DNA of 64,000 bases from Zavarzinella sp. (lineage in GTDB: Bacteria > Planctomycetota > Planctomycetia > Gemmatales > Gemmataceae): positions 2,294,001-2,358,000 of the forward strand of contig JAWKTI010000001.1 in the NCBI GenBank assembly GCA_041399155.1, given 5' to 3'. The notes beneath the pieces were generated by a model, which was not told the DNA's origin, searched no databases, and saw only the letters and a list, made by a program, of their open reading frames with translations. This document shows, in pieces, positions 8,000 through 16,616 of this stretch; the first letter of the stretch is position 1; every line of letters starts with the position of its first letter. The position numbers and the translations under genes are program-made.

Positions 8000-8013
8000 A
8001 ACCCCCACGGCAT
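8000..8013 (+). repeat. 14-bp direct repeat, copy 1
   Basis: AACCCCCACGGCAT occurs here and again at 9152-9165, so identical copies flank the integrase gene in direct orientation. They could be integrase-binding or att-related sites, but chance or short duplication cannot be excluded. Confidence 0.4.
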
Positions 8014-8027
8014 CCGCTGGATGCTGG

Positions 8028-8060
8028 CCTCCGGTAGTCTTTGGCTGCCGGAGGTTTTTT
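8028..8060 (+). terminator. Rho-independent terminator
   Basis: CCTCCGGTAG pairs with CTGCCGGAGG (10-bp stem with one G-T pair, 7-nt loop) and is followed by TTTTTT at 8055-8060. It ends the plus-strand cluster after the excisionase-like gene and stands just before the convergent integrase gene. Confidence 0.75.
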
Positions 8061-8099
8061 CATTTCCAGCAAACGACAGGCTGGCCGTGCTGCATCATT

Positions 8100-9125
8100 T
8101 TACAATGATTCTTTTTTCGATACTTGATCCAGCGTTGTTCGCAGATGTGAATCAGCCTGATTCATGTGGGAATAGGTGCAGGCAACCATGCGTGCATCGG
8201 TATGGCCCATTAGGGCAGCGACCGTAACATGGTCCACCCCGGATTCCAATAGCCGCTGGCAGAAGCCATGGCGGAAGTCGTACATGCAGTAGGCAATTCC
8301 GGTGGCTTTCTTTAATCGGCAAAACCGGCCATTCACCGCCAGCCGTGTCCAGGGTTTACCAAAAGTGTTGCGAAACAGTTTCCCATCCGGGTATTTCTGC
8401 AATAATTCCTCGATTAACTGCTTTGCAGCTTCTGTGAGGTAGATAAACCGCCATTTCTTCTTCCCTTTCGCTTCTGCAGGAGGGATTTCGACCCGACTCA
8501 GTTCCAAATTGATATGCCTCGATTCCAGAATGAACAGTTCATTCGGTCGGCAACCAGTTTCCCAGGCGAAAAGCAATAACTGCCGGAATGGCAGATCCTG
8601 CACCTGTTCCAGAATGCGGTTGTATTCAGGTGCGGAAAGCGGATTTTCCCGCCGAGGTGCCTGCGGTTTTTTCATCCATTTTACTGGATTGTTTTGCAGG
8701 TAGCCGAACTGCTCTCCCCAGTTGTATGCCCGTTGGATTGCCTGCATTGCCCCACGCTGGTGTGCTTTCCCCCAATCCGGATGTTTCTGAACCCAATCCA
8801 GCACATGAAAAGGCCGAAGAGAATCGGCAGGCTGCAAACAGGTTGCACCCAAAGAATCGAGAAAACTTTGCTGATAGTAGCGGTAAGCGACATACGTTGC
8901 TCTGGAACGGTTCAATTGGCACCATTCCAGGAACTTGTCGAAGACCATCGCAATGCTGATCGTTTTTGCAGGCAGAGGTTGGGATTCCTCGCTCTTTAAC
9001 ATCAGCTCGTGAAACAGCTTGAAGGCCGCTTTTTTGTTCGGCCCTAAATTGTGGCGTTTGCCACGGATGTTCACGAACCAGGCTTTTCGGTCCTGACGGT
9101 ACCAGGGTTTGGCTGTACGTGCCAT
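8100..9125 (-). CDS. Tyrosine-type site-specific integrase
   Basis: A 341-residue phage/ICE-type integrase. An N-terminal arm-binding-like part (KPWYRQDRKAWFVNIRGKRHNLGPNK region) is followed by a SAM-like core-binding domain and the catalytic domain. The catalytic arginine is in WETGCRPNELF, a lysine in EAKGKKKWRFIYL, the second box is YDFRHGF and the final box GHTDARMVACTYSHM carries the histidine and nucleophilic tyrosine. The first histidine of the HxxR box is replaced by tyrosine, a variant seen in other phage integrases. The ATG at 9125 has GGAGAA upstream; the frame extends to 9188 but that part lacks support. It faces the excisionase-like gene, a normal int/xis layout. Confidence 0.85.
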   Translation of the reverse strand: MARTAKPWYRQDRKAWFVNIRGKRHNLGPNKKAAFKLFHELMLKSEESQPLPAKTISIAMVFDKFLEWCQLNRSRATYVAYRYYQQSFLDSLGATCLQPADSLRPFHVLDWVQKHPDWGKAHQRGAMQAIQRAYNWGEQFGYLQNNPVKWMKKPQAPRRENPLSAPEYNRILEQVQDLPFRQLLLFAWETGCRPNELFILESRHINLELSRVEIPPAEAKGKKKWRFIYLTEAAKQLIEELLQKYPDGKLFRNTFGKPWTRLAVNGRFCRLKKATGIAYCMYDFRHGFCQRLLESGVDHVTVAALMGHTDARMVACTYSHMNQADSHLRTTLDQVSKKESL

Positions 9126-9151
9126 GAATAGATTCTCCAGAATGACCATGT

Positions 9152-9165
9152 AACCCCCACGGCAT
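9152..9165 (+). repeat. 14-bp direct repeat, copy 2
   Basis: Identical to 8000-8013. It lies 27 nt upstream of the integrase start codon on the minus strand. Confidence 0.4.
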
Positions 9166-9220
9166 GCTGAAAAGAATCGCGGACTCACAACCGCTTATTC
9201 TGTACCCAAATTCCGTACCA

Positions 9221-9946
9221 TTATACGCAGAGCGGGTTCGGAAAATGCTGGAAAAGCCTGAAAAACAGTGTTTTTCTGAAAAATAATTGGAGTGGTAATT
9301 TTAGCAGCCAATCGAGCAGGCGCATGATTTCCCAGACCTCATCGGACGATAATTTTCGCTGGATCATTTGCCGTAACAAACGGCATTTGTCCTGAAAGCG
9401 TAATTGCGCGTTACCGTGGGTGATCAAACTGTGAATGCTGGCAGCAACAATCAGCCCCACAGGACTACGGTGGGCGGTTAACTCATCCAGTCGATCAGCG
9501 TAGTCGAGCAATTTGACCAGATTGAACTCAAAGTACGAACGGGTTCCACATACTGAAACGTCATAAGGTTCAGAACGCCAACGTGGGTCATCGTCGGCCA
9601 GAATGGCAAAACTGCAAACGTTTTTCCCATATTTTTGGCGTATTCGGCAGTAGTAGTCGAACATTCGCTCCGGAAACCGGTCGTCCCGCTGTGCCTGGAC
9701 TTCAAAGTGAATGAAAAGCACAACCGGTTCCGTGGGTGATAAAAGGCTTCCCACTTCGAAGAGGGCATCGGCACGCACCATGCCTACATCGGAATCGGGC
9801 AGCAATGTGCGTAATTCGGTATCGAGCGAACGAAAACCCGCATCCCAGTCGAACGTGGGATACCATTGTGGGAAGAGAATCTCAAAAATATCCGGCAAGA
9901 AGTTTTCCAGCGTCTCTTTCCAGGGAGAATCAAATTCGCGGGACAT
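9221..9946 (-). CDS. Rpn/PD-(D/E)XK nuclease-like protein
   Basis: A 241-residue protein resembling the Rpn/transposase-like nuclease family common in planctomycetes and cyanobacteria. The restriction-nuclease-type core is visible as D60 (VRADALFEVG) followed by a strand and E82-x-Q84 (VLFIHFEVQAQRD), then the conserved RFPERMFDYYCRI helix. The C-terminal helical part (EVWEIMRLLDWLLKLPLQL) ends in an unusual aromatic tail, so the gene may be slightly truncated compared with relatives of about 300 residues. These proteins promote DNA breaks and recombination in some hosts. Its place beside the integrase fits an accessory region edge. Confidence 0.65.
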   Translation of the reverse strand: MSREFDSPWKETLENFLPDIFEILFPQWYPTFDWDAGFRSLDTELRTLLPDSDVGMVRADALFEVGSLLSPTEPVVLFIHFEVQAQRDDRFPERMFDYYCRIRQKYGKNVCSFAILADDDPRWRSEPYDVSVCGTRSYFEFNLVKLLDYADRLDELTAHRSPVGLIVAASIHSLITHGNAQLRFQDKCRLLRQMIQRKLSSDEVWEIMRLLDWLLKLPLQLFFRKTLFFRLFQHFPNPLCV

Positions 9947-10051
9947 TACATAGCCTCTGGGACAATAACCACCGACAATCTATCTGCATTCAAGTTAATG
10001 CAGGTTTCTGAGAAAGGGTAATCAGGCGATTTTTTGAAAGCGCTGATGAAA

Positions 10052-11641
10052 CTACTTTCTGATCTTACGCAGAAAAATGGCGCGGGCACTTTCCACCGTA
10101 GCTGGCGTGGGATCTTCCACAATAATCTGCTCCCATTCGGTGCTCCCCTGCAATTTTTTAATCAATTCTTCATGTCTTGAAGTTTCCACTACAACCAGAT
10201 TAGCACCCCACTCATCCAGAAGATTTAATGAGTTTTCTTCCCCAAACTTCACTTCCAGACACTTTTGCCAGTGTGCAGTTGAAAATACGTGGGCATGGGT
10301 AAACATCAGAGTTGGAAACTGCTCACCTAAATGCCAGACGAAAAACTCCCCTTGGGTCTCGCTGGCGAAAATCGGTCCGTAATATTTACCGTTGGGGTAA
10401 TATCTTGCCACCGCCTGGCCTAATTCAGGAAAGAAACTGCTACCAGGGTACTTCTGCAATCCCAATGCAATCAGCACTGGTGTACCCGCTGAGTAGCTAG
10501 GGCTGGGAACAATATATCGTTTTACCGGATACCAGGTAACTAACGAGGCGATCAACAGACCAATCCCGATGTTGCGGTAAATCCAGGAAGGCGATCCTTC
10601 CCCCCATTGTGGCAACGTTGGAAATCGCAAAGCCAAACCCGGACATACTTGAACCAGCAGCCAAAGGACAGCCACCCACCACCAGACAATTGTGCGGAAT
10701 TGCAGCCATGGCCAAATGGCTAATGGCAAAATCATCAACAAATGGCCCCAGCGTGGGCGTTGCCGACCCAGAAGCATCACCACCACAATCAACAGGATAC
10801 TGGCCAAATACGACCAGTGGGCGCTTTGTGAATGCCACTCCCACTTCATTGGCAGCCACTCACTGAGTGTTTTCAGATTGGGGTGGCCAGAAAAAGTGGC
10901 AATTTTCTCATAAATCCAAGGCCCGTGCGGGTTTAGCCATGTTGCCAGAAAAGCAAGCGCACCCAGACCAGCCAGGGGAAGTATCTGCCGAATCGAAAAT
11001 CGGACTTCAAAAAATCGCCCCAAAATAAACAGAGCGAGTACCCCCAGGCCAATTGGAAATGTGCCATGACAATTCGCCCACAGGGCAAAAATGGCTGGAA
11101 GGATCAGAAATTGAGATCGCTTGAGCGAGGTTGCGGACAGATTCCAGATCAGCATGATGAAAAACAGAAAACCGAGTGATTGCGGACGTTGGATCACGGT
11201 AGCGTGGTGCAGAGCCAGCACGTACAAGCCAAGACTGATCAACGGCCAGACACTTCCAGGCGTGCCAATCCTGCGCACAGCTAGCCAGAAGAATGTGGTC
11301 TGCAACAACCAGATCAATTGGTGCCAGGCGAGTATGGTCCCAGCACCGCATTGAACCCGATCCAACGGATGTTCCGTGAAGGGCCAGTTTCCCACCTCAT
11401 AAAGCTTCGCGTATGTTATTTGTGTCAGCCATGACCAATGTCCCAGTTCGATTGTTGGATCGGTGTATGGCGATAACGGATCGGTTTTTGGAAAAGAATC
11501 ATTTTCGAGGATATGGCGACCATAAGCAGCATGCACCCACACATCGGTATGCCACAGTGGAGCTTGGTTTGCCCAACAAAAGCCTGCTGCGATAATCAGA
11601 CAGGCGGCAACGGAGTGCCTTGTCCACGATGAGTCATTCAT
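10052..11641 (-). CDS. Polytopic membrane protein, paralogue A
   Basis: A 529-residue integral membrane protein with an N-terminal helix, a short extracytoplasmic loop (WHTDVWVHAAYGRHILE) and about ten further hydrophobic segments. The C-terminal soluble domain of about 150 residues ends in a basic IFLRKIRK. The overall plan is like GT-C/PMT-type glycosyltransferases of the inner membrane; the acidic D in the first loop (HTDVW) could be the catalytic one. No direct family match is claimed. The start at 11641 is chosen because ATGA overlaps the stop of the upstream paralogue; the longer frame to 11713 would overlap that gene by 76 nt. The pair is an operon. Confidence 0.65.
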   Translation of the reverse strand: MNDSSWTRHSVAACLIIAAGFCWANQAPLWHTDVWVHAAYGRHILENDSFPKTDPLSPYTDPTIELGHWSWLTQITYAKLYEVGNWPFTEHPLDRVQCGAGTILAWHQLIWLLQTTFFWLAVRRIGTPGSVWPLISLGLYVLALHHATVIQRPQSLGFLFFIMLIWNLSATSLKRSQFLILPAIFALWANCHGTFPIGLGVLALFILGRFFEVRFSIRQILPLAGLGALAFLATWLNPHGPWIYEKIATFSGHPNLKTLSEWLPMKWEWHSQSAHWSYLASILLIVVVMLLGRQRPRWGHLLMILPLAIWPWLQFRTIVWWWVAVLWLLVQVCPGLALRFPTLPQWGEGSPSWIYRNIGIGLLIASLVTWYPVKRYIVPSPSYSAGTPVLIALGLQKYPGSSFFPELGQAVARYYPNGKYYGPIFASETQGEFFVWHLGEQFPTLMFTHAHVFSTAHWQKCLEVKFGEENSLNLLDEWGANLVVVETSRHEELIKKLQGSTEWEQIIVEDPTPATVESARAIFLRKIRK

Positions 11642-13245
11642 TTCGGAAGCCTTGGATGCCTGCGAACCGCTAAAAAATACCCTTTCTGCCACGCAGATTC
11701 TACAACCACCCATTCTGGGGCAATCCGCACCCGTCTGATTAATTCATCATGCCCCAGGGTGGGGGTAACAATCATATTGGTTTGATGGCGATCAGTAATT
11801 TCCCACCAGTTGAAATTGCCAGCCAGTACTTGCTCGAATTCTGTCCAATACGCGGGATCGAATGTTTGCGGTCGGTTATATAACGAAAGTGGCATATCAG
11901 AGCGAAAACCCAGCTTCATGGTCATGAAAGAGCCAATCTCAGGCGTGCAGAGAATCATACCACGGTATTTCCCACCTGTTTCCTGATAATATTGCGTCAA
12001 CAATGTGCGGAACTCGGGCAAAGTGCTGGCATCTGCCTGCCCCTGCAACTCCAGTACGAGTGCTACAGGCATTGCAGGGCGGTATACTTGTTCTGCAGTT
12101 CTTTTCTGTAAAACTACCAGATGCCACCATGTGGGATGAGCCAGCACCAGCAATAGAATTGTTGCAACACAATACTTTAACTCACTCGAGAAAGTCGAGT
12201 GTTCGTTTTTCTCCGTGCGACAACAGGCACACAATAAAGGCCCTGTGTGAATGGCAATCAATGCTGCAGCAAGTGGCCACCAGTAATTCAAGCCACGAAA
12301 CTGCACCAAAGGCCAAATCCCAAAAGTGCAGATGATTAGTAAAGAGAATATCCGAAAACCAGATTTTGCGATCACTTGAATTGCAATCAATAGGCCGATT
12401 GTTGCCAGAAAAATCCATGGCCAGGCTCCTGGATCGCTGAAGTTGAGTGGTTTTCCGATGGGTGAATGCCAGAAGGCGCTGTTCCGGGCTGTTAGAAATG
12501 GCTCCAGGATGAACGCAGGCCCATACGGGGAGAGCCAGTGCATCAGGTAACAAGGAATCAGTATCAGCCAGTAGCGCAATACAGGTTCTCGTTCAGCGAC
12601 GGGCATTTGAAAACGCTCAATCGTTTTTGCGAGACAAAACAGCAGATAAAACAACAGGCCAGTTAATCCGGGCCCTGTCCAATTGGCCCACAGCAAAAAC
12701 AGTGGTGGGAGTAACATCAGTCGCAAACCTGATATTTTCGCAGGCGCCAACACCCACAAAAGAATTGCGAAAAACAATATCCCAAAATCATTCGGGTGGG
12801 GAACATAACCCGGTAACACTGCGGGCAAAGTGCATAAAAGCACCAGTAAACTGCCAAAGCACCTACTGCCACTCAGCGTGCGAAATGCCAGCCAGAGAAA
12901 GAGGATTCTACCAATCATCCCCACTGCAAACAGCGTGCGGATCAGATCCGCCTGCAGCAGCAACTGCTTTTCAGGTGCTTTGGGCAAGTGGTTATGCAAT
13001 CGAGCCAGCGTGAAATCAAAAAGCCATTCAGAAAAATACTGCTTTTTTTGGCTATCGACGAAGACATTTAATGTATCTTCCGTTGGTGGCAGCATCCATT
13101 GGGTTTCCATCCCACGATTTACGTGGTGCCCCACATAGCGAAGATCAGTGGGCTGCCAGCAGATCCAGGCAAACACCAGCACCATGATCGCAATCGGGGA
13201 ATTCACTACGACAGCAACGATGAAATTGCGAAGATACTTCATCAA
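11638..13245 (-). CDS. Polytopic membrane protein, paralogue B
   Basis: A 535-residue protein with the same architecture as the gene immediately downstream. It has an N-terminal signal-anchor helix (FIVAVVVNSPIAIMVLVFAWICW), a first loop with LRYVGHHVNRGMETQW, many membrane segments and a soluble C-terminal domain. Both proteins share the loop pattern leading to FDFTLARLHNHLP / WLTQITYAKLYEV and a final segment ELIRRVRIAPEWVVVESA / ELIKKLQGSTEWEQIIVED. This suggests tandem duplication. A GT-C-like sugar transferase or envelope role is inferred from topology only. Confidence 0.65.
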   Translation of the reverse strand: MMKYLRNFIVAVVVNSPIAIMVLVFAWICWQPTDLRYVGHHVNRGMETQWMLPPTEDTLNVFVDSQKKQYFSEWLFDFTLARLHNHLPKAPEKQLLLQADLIRTLFAVGMIGRILFLWLAFRTLSGSRCFGSLLVLLCTLPAVLPGYVPHPNDFGILFFAILLWVLAPAKISGLRLMLLPPLFLLWANWTGPGLTGLLFYLLFCLAKTIERFQMPVAEREPVLRYWLILIPCYLMHWLSPYGPAFILEPFLTARNSAFWHSPIGKPLNFSDPGAWPWIFLATIGLLIAIQVIAKSGFRIFSLLIICTFGIWPLVQFRGLNYWWPLAAALIAIHTGPLLCACCRTEKNEHSTFSSELKYCVATILLLVLAHPTWWHLVVLQKRTAEQVYRPAMPVALVLELQGQADASTLPEFRTLLTQYYQETGGKYRGMILCTPEIGSFMTMKLGFRSDMPLSLYNRPQTFDPAYWTEFEQVLAGNFNWWEITDRHQTNMIVTPTLGHDELIRRVRIAPEWVVVESAWQKGYFLAVRRHPRLPK

Positions 13246-13448
13246 ATTCTAATCATCCGGAAAAAGACATGGTTCTGGTTTAGCGTTTCTACCAGCCGAT
13301 TGGAATAGATGGGGCATGGAATGGTGGCAAACATTCTAATGAAAGTGCGAATGGCAACCACGTTTGGTGGAAAAAAGTGGGATTCGGCGGAAAATGGCGA
13401 GGAATGGCGAATCACTGTCATGTCAATTAATGATCCGTCAACGAATCT

Positions 13449-15371
13449 TCATGCCGCAGCTTTTTTCGGTCGGGCAATGTCGAACAAGCCGAATATCTCG
13501 TCTTCCGTCATACCCAGCACCGGTGGGGCTTCTTTTTGCTGCAGCATCTCCTGAAACAGCGCCCGCTTTTTCTCCAGCACCTCGGCAATACGGTATTCAA
13601 TGGTATTTTCGCTTAAAAATCGTGTTACCGTTACCTGGTGCTTCTGACCAATTCGGTGGGCACGATTAATCGCCTGATCTTCAATTGCTGGATTCCACCA
13701 GCGGTCAAAAAGAAACACATAATTGGTAAACTGCAGATTCAAACCCACACTCCCACAGCCGTAACTCATCAACAGCACATGTTTGGTGGGGTCTTCGCGG
13801 AACTGATCGATTATTCCGGGACGCATCTTGGACGGGATTTTGCCGTGAAACTGCATCGGATTGTATTCCTGCAGTGCTGCAGCGATCGACTCCAGTGGTT
13901 CCACCCACTGCGAAAAGACGATTGCTTTGCGGCCGTTTGCGGCAACTTCTTCCATATCCGCTACCAATTGTTCCAGTTTGGAACTTTCATTGGTTAATGG
14001 ATCAAAGTTGCAAATTTGTTTCAACCGCATCACCAGTTGAAAAACGTGCTGCACGGTGATGGTGTCACCCATATCATTCAGGCGAACAATCCCTTCTTTT
14101 TCAGCCAGATCGTACGATTCCCGCTGTGCATCCGTCAATTCGACCGTCAGATCCTTGATGATTTTTGCAGGCATATCGCTCTGAACCAGATCTTTGGTTC
14201 GGCGCAGAATACAGTCCGATGTCAATTCCGGAATCTGTCGTGGGGGTGTATTGGGCGGAATACGACCCGGGTCCACAAATGCAAATATATTCACAAGGTC
14301 GTCAGAACGATTTTCGATTGGCGTGCCAGATATCGCCCAACTGCGTTGCCGTTTGATTGATCGTACCACCTTGGCGGTGCGGGAATCGTGATTTTTAATC
14401 CGTTGAGCTTCGTCTATGATCACCAGGTCAAAATCAACAGTGGGTTCATCCAGAAACTCTGTGTCGCGTGTCAAAATCTCGTAATTGATCAGTTTGACAG
14501 GACAATTTGACACCAACCAGGTCGCTCTGCGGGTGGAATAATCTCCCTGAATCACCTCAAAAGGCAGATCGGGGGCCCACAATTTCAATTCCCTGGCCCA
14601 GTTGTAAACCAGTGGCTTCGGGCAGACGATCAGTGCTTTTCTGATCCACCCAAACTGAATCAACAAGCGTATTGACAGGATTGTCTGTGCGGTCTTCCCC
14701 AGCCCCATCTCATCTGCCAGCAATGCATGGTGCCTGGACATTAGAAATGCAATCCCTTCCATCTGATACGGAAAGGGTTGAAATGGCACTTCGACCTGCT
14801 TTTCTTTCCCACCAATCAAATGGTCGATTGGTGGTTGCAGCAGATAGAGCAAGCGGTCTTTGAACAACAGCGTGTCCTGCGACGGCATCAACCGCACTGG
14901 CTTCGGTTTTGCGGCACCCGGTGCGCACTGGTCAGGCAGATCAGGTTCCTTAACCTCTTCCGCAGCAGGAGTTTCAGGCGATGCCGTTTCTGGCCTATCA
15001 GCATCTTCTTTCGGAGCAGTTTTTGCCACCTCCATCGGTGGGGCAGGAAATTTCCAGCCATTGGTCTGCACTTTGATTTCCAATGCGCCCATCGTGCGTG
15101 CCCACGGAGCAGCATCCAGTAATCGAGTCGCTTTCACCTGAAAGTTCGGATGAACTTCCCATTCCGTCGTCGGTGCTTCATCTAAGAGTGGGAAAGGCAA
15201 AACATCGAATTCTTCTAACGCATTTTCATCAACGGGCATCGATGAATCTTGTGCCATGGTGGGAAATGGTATTGTTCCAGCTCCCACATCTTCGTCCCAC
15301 TTAGGCAGGTATTGGATCTCCGATTGATCGATTTGTTTGCCCTGCTCTTGCGGCTCTTGTTCAGGCAGCAC
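13449..15371 (-). CDS. SNF2-family DEAD/DEAH helicase
   Basis: A SNF2/Swi2 ATPase of about 640 residues. After an acidic/proline-rich N-terminal part the two RecA lobes carry DEMGLGKTAQT (Walker A, encoded near 14714-14682), DEAQRIKN (motif II), SGTPIENRSDDL (motif III) and QAINRAHRIGQ (motif VI). SNF2 enzymes move along double-stranded DNA and remodel protein-DNA complexes; in bacteria they are also common in defence and repair. The frame is open to 15452, which would overlap the upstream gene by 92 nt. A GTG at 15371 with a GGGGG ribosome-like stretch is preferred, but the start is uncertain. Confidence 0.85.
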   Translation of the reverse strand: MLPEQEPQEQGKQIDQSEIQYLPKWDEDVGAGTIPFPTMAQDSSMPVDENALEEFDVLPFPLLDEAPTTEWEVHPNFQVKATRLLDAAPWARTMGALEIKVQTNGWKFPAPPMEVAKTAPKEDADRPETASPETPAAEEVKEPDLPDQCAPGAAKPKPVRLMPSQDTLLFKDRLLYLLQPPIDHLIGGKEKQVEVPFQPFPYQMEGIAFLMSRHHALLADEMGLGKTAQTILSIRLLIQFGWIRKALIVCPKPLVYNWARELKLWAPDLPFEVIQGDYSTRRATWLVSNCPVKLINYEILTRDTEFLDEPTVDFDLVIIDEAQRIKNHDSRTAKVVRSIKRQRSWAISGTPIENRSDDLVNIFAFVDPGRIPPNTPPRQIPELTSDCILRRTKDLVQSDMPAKIIKDLTVELTDAQRESYDLAEKEGIVRLNDMGDTITVQHVFQLVMRLKQICNFDPLTNESSKLEQLVADMEEVAANGRKAIVFSQWVEPLESIAAALQEYNPMQFHGKIPSKMRPGIIDQFREDPTKHVLLMSYGCGSVGLNLQFTNYVFLFDRWWNPAIEDQAINRAHRIGQKHQVTVTRFLSENTIEYRIAEVLEKKRALFQEMLQQKEAPPVLGMTEDEIFGLFDIARPKKAAA

Positions 15372-15927
15372 GATTGTTGACCCCCAACTTGCGTGCTTCC
15401 TGCATCGCTTCACGAATTCTGGTGAATGGTTCCTGCAATTCCAGAGCCGCATCGAGACGGTTCATGATAGCGATGATGGTTTCAAGGTTAGTGGTTTGAG
15501 AATGATCGACAGCCAATTCATCGGCGGCACGTGCGTGCTGGAAACGTGTCAGTTCGGTCTCGACAGCAGCACCACCTTGCATGATTGCTACGGTGGGAAT
15601 GCCAGTATGTCTTGCAATGCCAAGCGAATCGGGATGGTCCACGACAACCAGATCCACTCGCTGCTGCGATTTTTCAATCAGTGTCTTGCCGATTACTTCA
15701 GAATGCAGGTATTCCTGAATCGAACTGCCGTACAGTATTTGCTGGACCTTGTTAGGTTGGATTGCGGTGGTGAGGCGAAATTCAATTGGTCGCCCCCATA
15801 AGTTGGTGATGAGATAACCACCGACATAACCTGCACCTTCTTGGAAAACGGTTAAGAATCCGATGTGATCGAATGATGTCATCTCCGCCATCTTTGCAAT
15901 CGCCTCGTCAATGAAGTTACTGTGCAT
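15361..15927 (-). CDS. Conserved hypothetical protein upstream of SNF2
   Basis: A 188-residue soluble alpha/beta protein; the family is not recognised. Visible segments are a strand-rich N-terminal half (GFLTVFQEGAGYVGGYLITNLWGRPIEFRLT), a central RVDLVVVDHPDSLGIARHTGIP and a helical C-terminus. It overlaps the SNF2 gene by a few nucleotides, so the two are probably co-translated and may work together. Confidence 0.6.
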   Translation of the reverse strand: MHSNFIDEAIAKMAEMTSFDHIGFLTVFQEGAGYVGGYLITNLWGRPIEFRLTTAIQPNKVQQILYGSSIQEYLHSEVIGKTLIEKSQQRVDLVVVDHPDSLGIARHTGIPTVAIMQGGAAVETELTRFQHARAADELAVDHSQTTNLETIIAIMNRLDAALELQEPFTRIREAMQEARKLGVNNRAA

Positions 15928-16176
15928 CCTGGCAGGTTGTTAATCATCGTTGAGAACGGAACAACCCACTGAATTGAAGTTAGCCGATTACCAGCCATTC
16001 CCCAAGACAGGACTCTGCAGTTGGATGCAAAAAGGTACTCGATGCCATCGCATCATCGTTGTGTCCTGAATCGCCGATCTCAAACGACATGAAGGGCACA
16101 ACTGTTACGACCGAACTGGCTTAAAGAATCGGATCACAGATTCCGACCCAGAAATTGATTGGTTCGGGAAAACACT

Positions 16177-16548
16177 TTACTCGGTGGGAAGTTGACGTTC
16201 TGTCCAGCCACGCCAGCCACCATCCATGCTGATCACGTTGGTGTAACCCATTTTCTGTAGGTTATCTGCAGCAAGGGCAGATCGAAAGCCACCCCCACAA
16301 TACAGCACCAGTGGGGTATCCAGATCGGGAATTTTCGTTTCCACATCCCGTTCGATCACCCCTTTCCCCAGATGAATCGCCCCTGGGATATGGCCGGCAG
16401 CAAATTCACTCTCTTCCCTCACATCCACCAAAAGTGGCTTCTCACCGTTTTCTAATTTTTTCAGATATTCTTCGATGGTACACTCCTGCACGCGTGTTTT
16501 GGCATCCTGCACGATCTTCAAAAATCCGGGTGCGTGTTGCTTCCCCAT
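16177..16548 (-). CDS. Rhodanese-like sulfurtransferase domain protein
   Basis: A 123-residue single-domain rhodanese. Typical segments are LVDVREESEFAAGHIPGAIHLG, and the active-site loop YCGGGFRSALAA with the catalytic cysteine (the loop is C-G-G-G-F-R, suited to sulfur transfer), then YTNVISMDGGWRGW. It would carry a persulfide for sulfur trafficking or thiosulfate/cyanide handling in the cytoplasm. The start at 16548 has a perfect AGGAGG seven nucleotides upstream; seven more codons are open but follow no ribosome site. Confidence 0.9.
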   Translation of the reverse strand: MGKQHAPGFLKIVQDAKTRVQECTIEEYLKKLENGEKPLLVDVREESEFAAGHIPGAIHLGKGVIERDVETKIPDLDTPLVLYCGGGFRSALAADNLQKMGYTNVISMDGGWRGWTERQLPTE

Positions 16549-16616
16549 TTCATTTCCTCCTGTGAACAATCAAAAACCATCAGTTCGATTTACATAACTA
16601 CTTATCTGGAAAGCAC

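Noticed and set aside
13449..15452. Full-length start of the SNF2 gene at 15452
   Set aside because: It would overlap the upstream gene by 92 nt with no ribosome site; a GTG at 15371 fits better.
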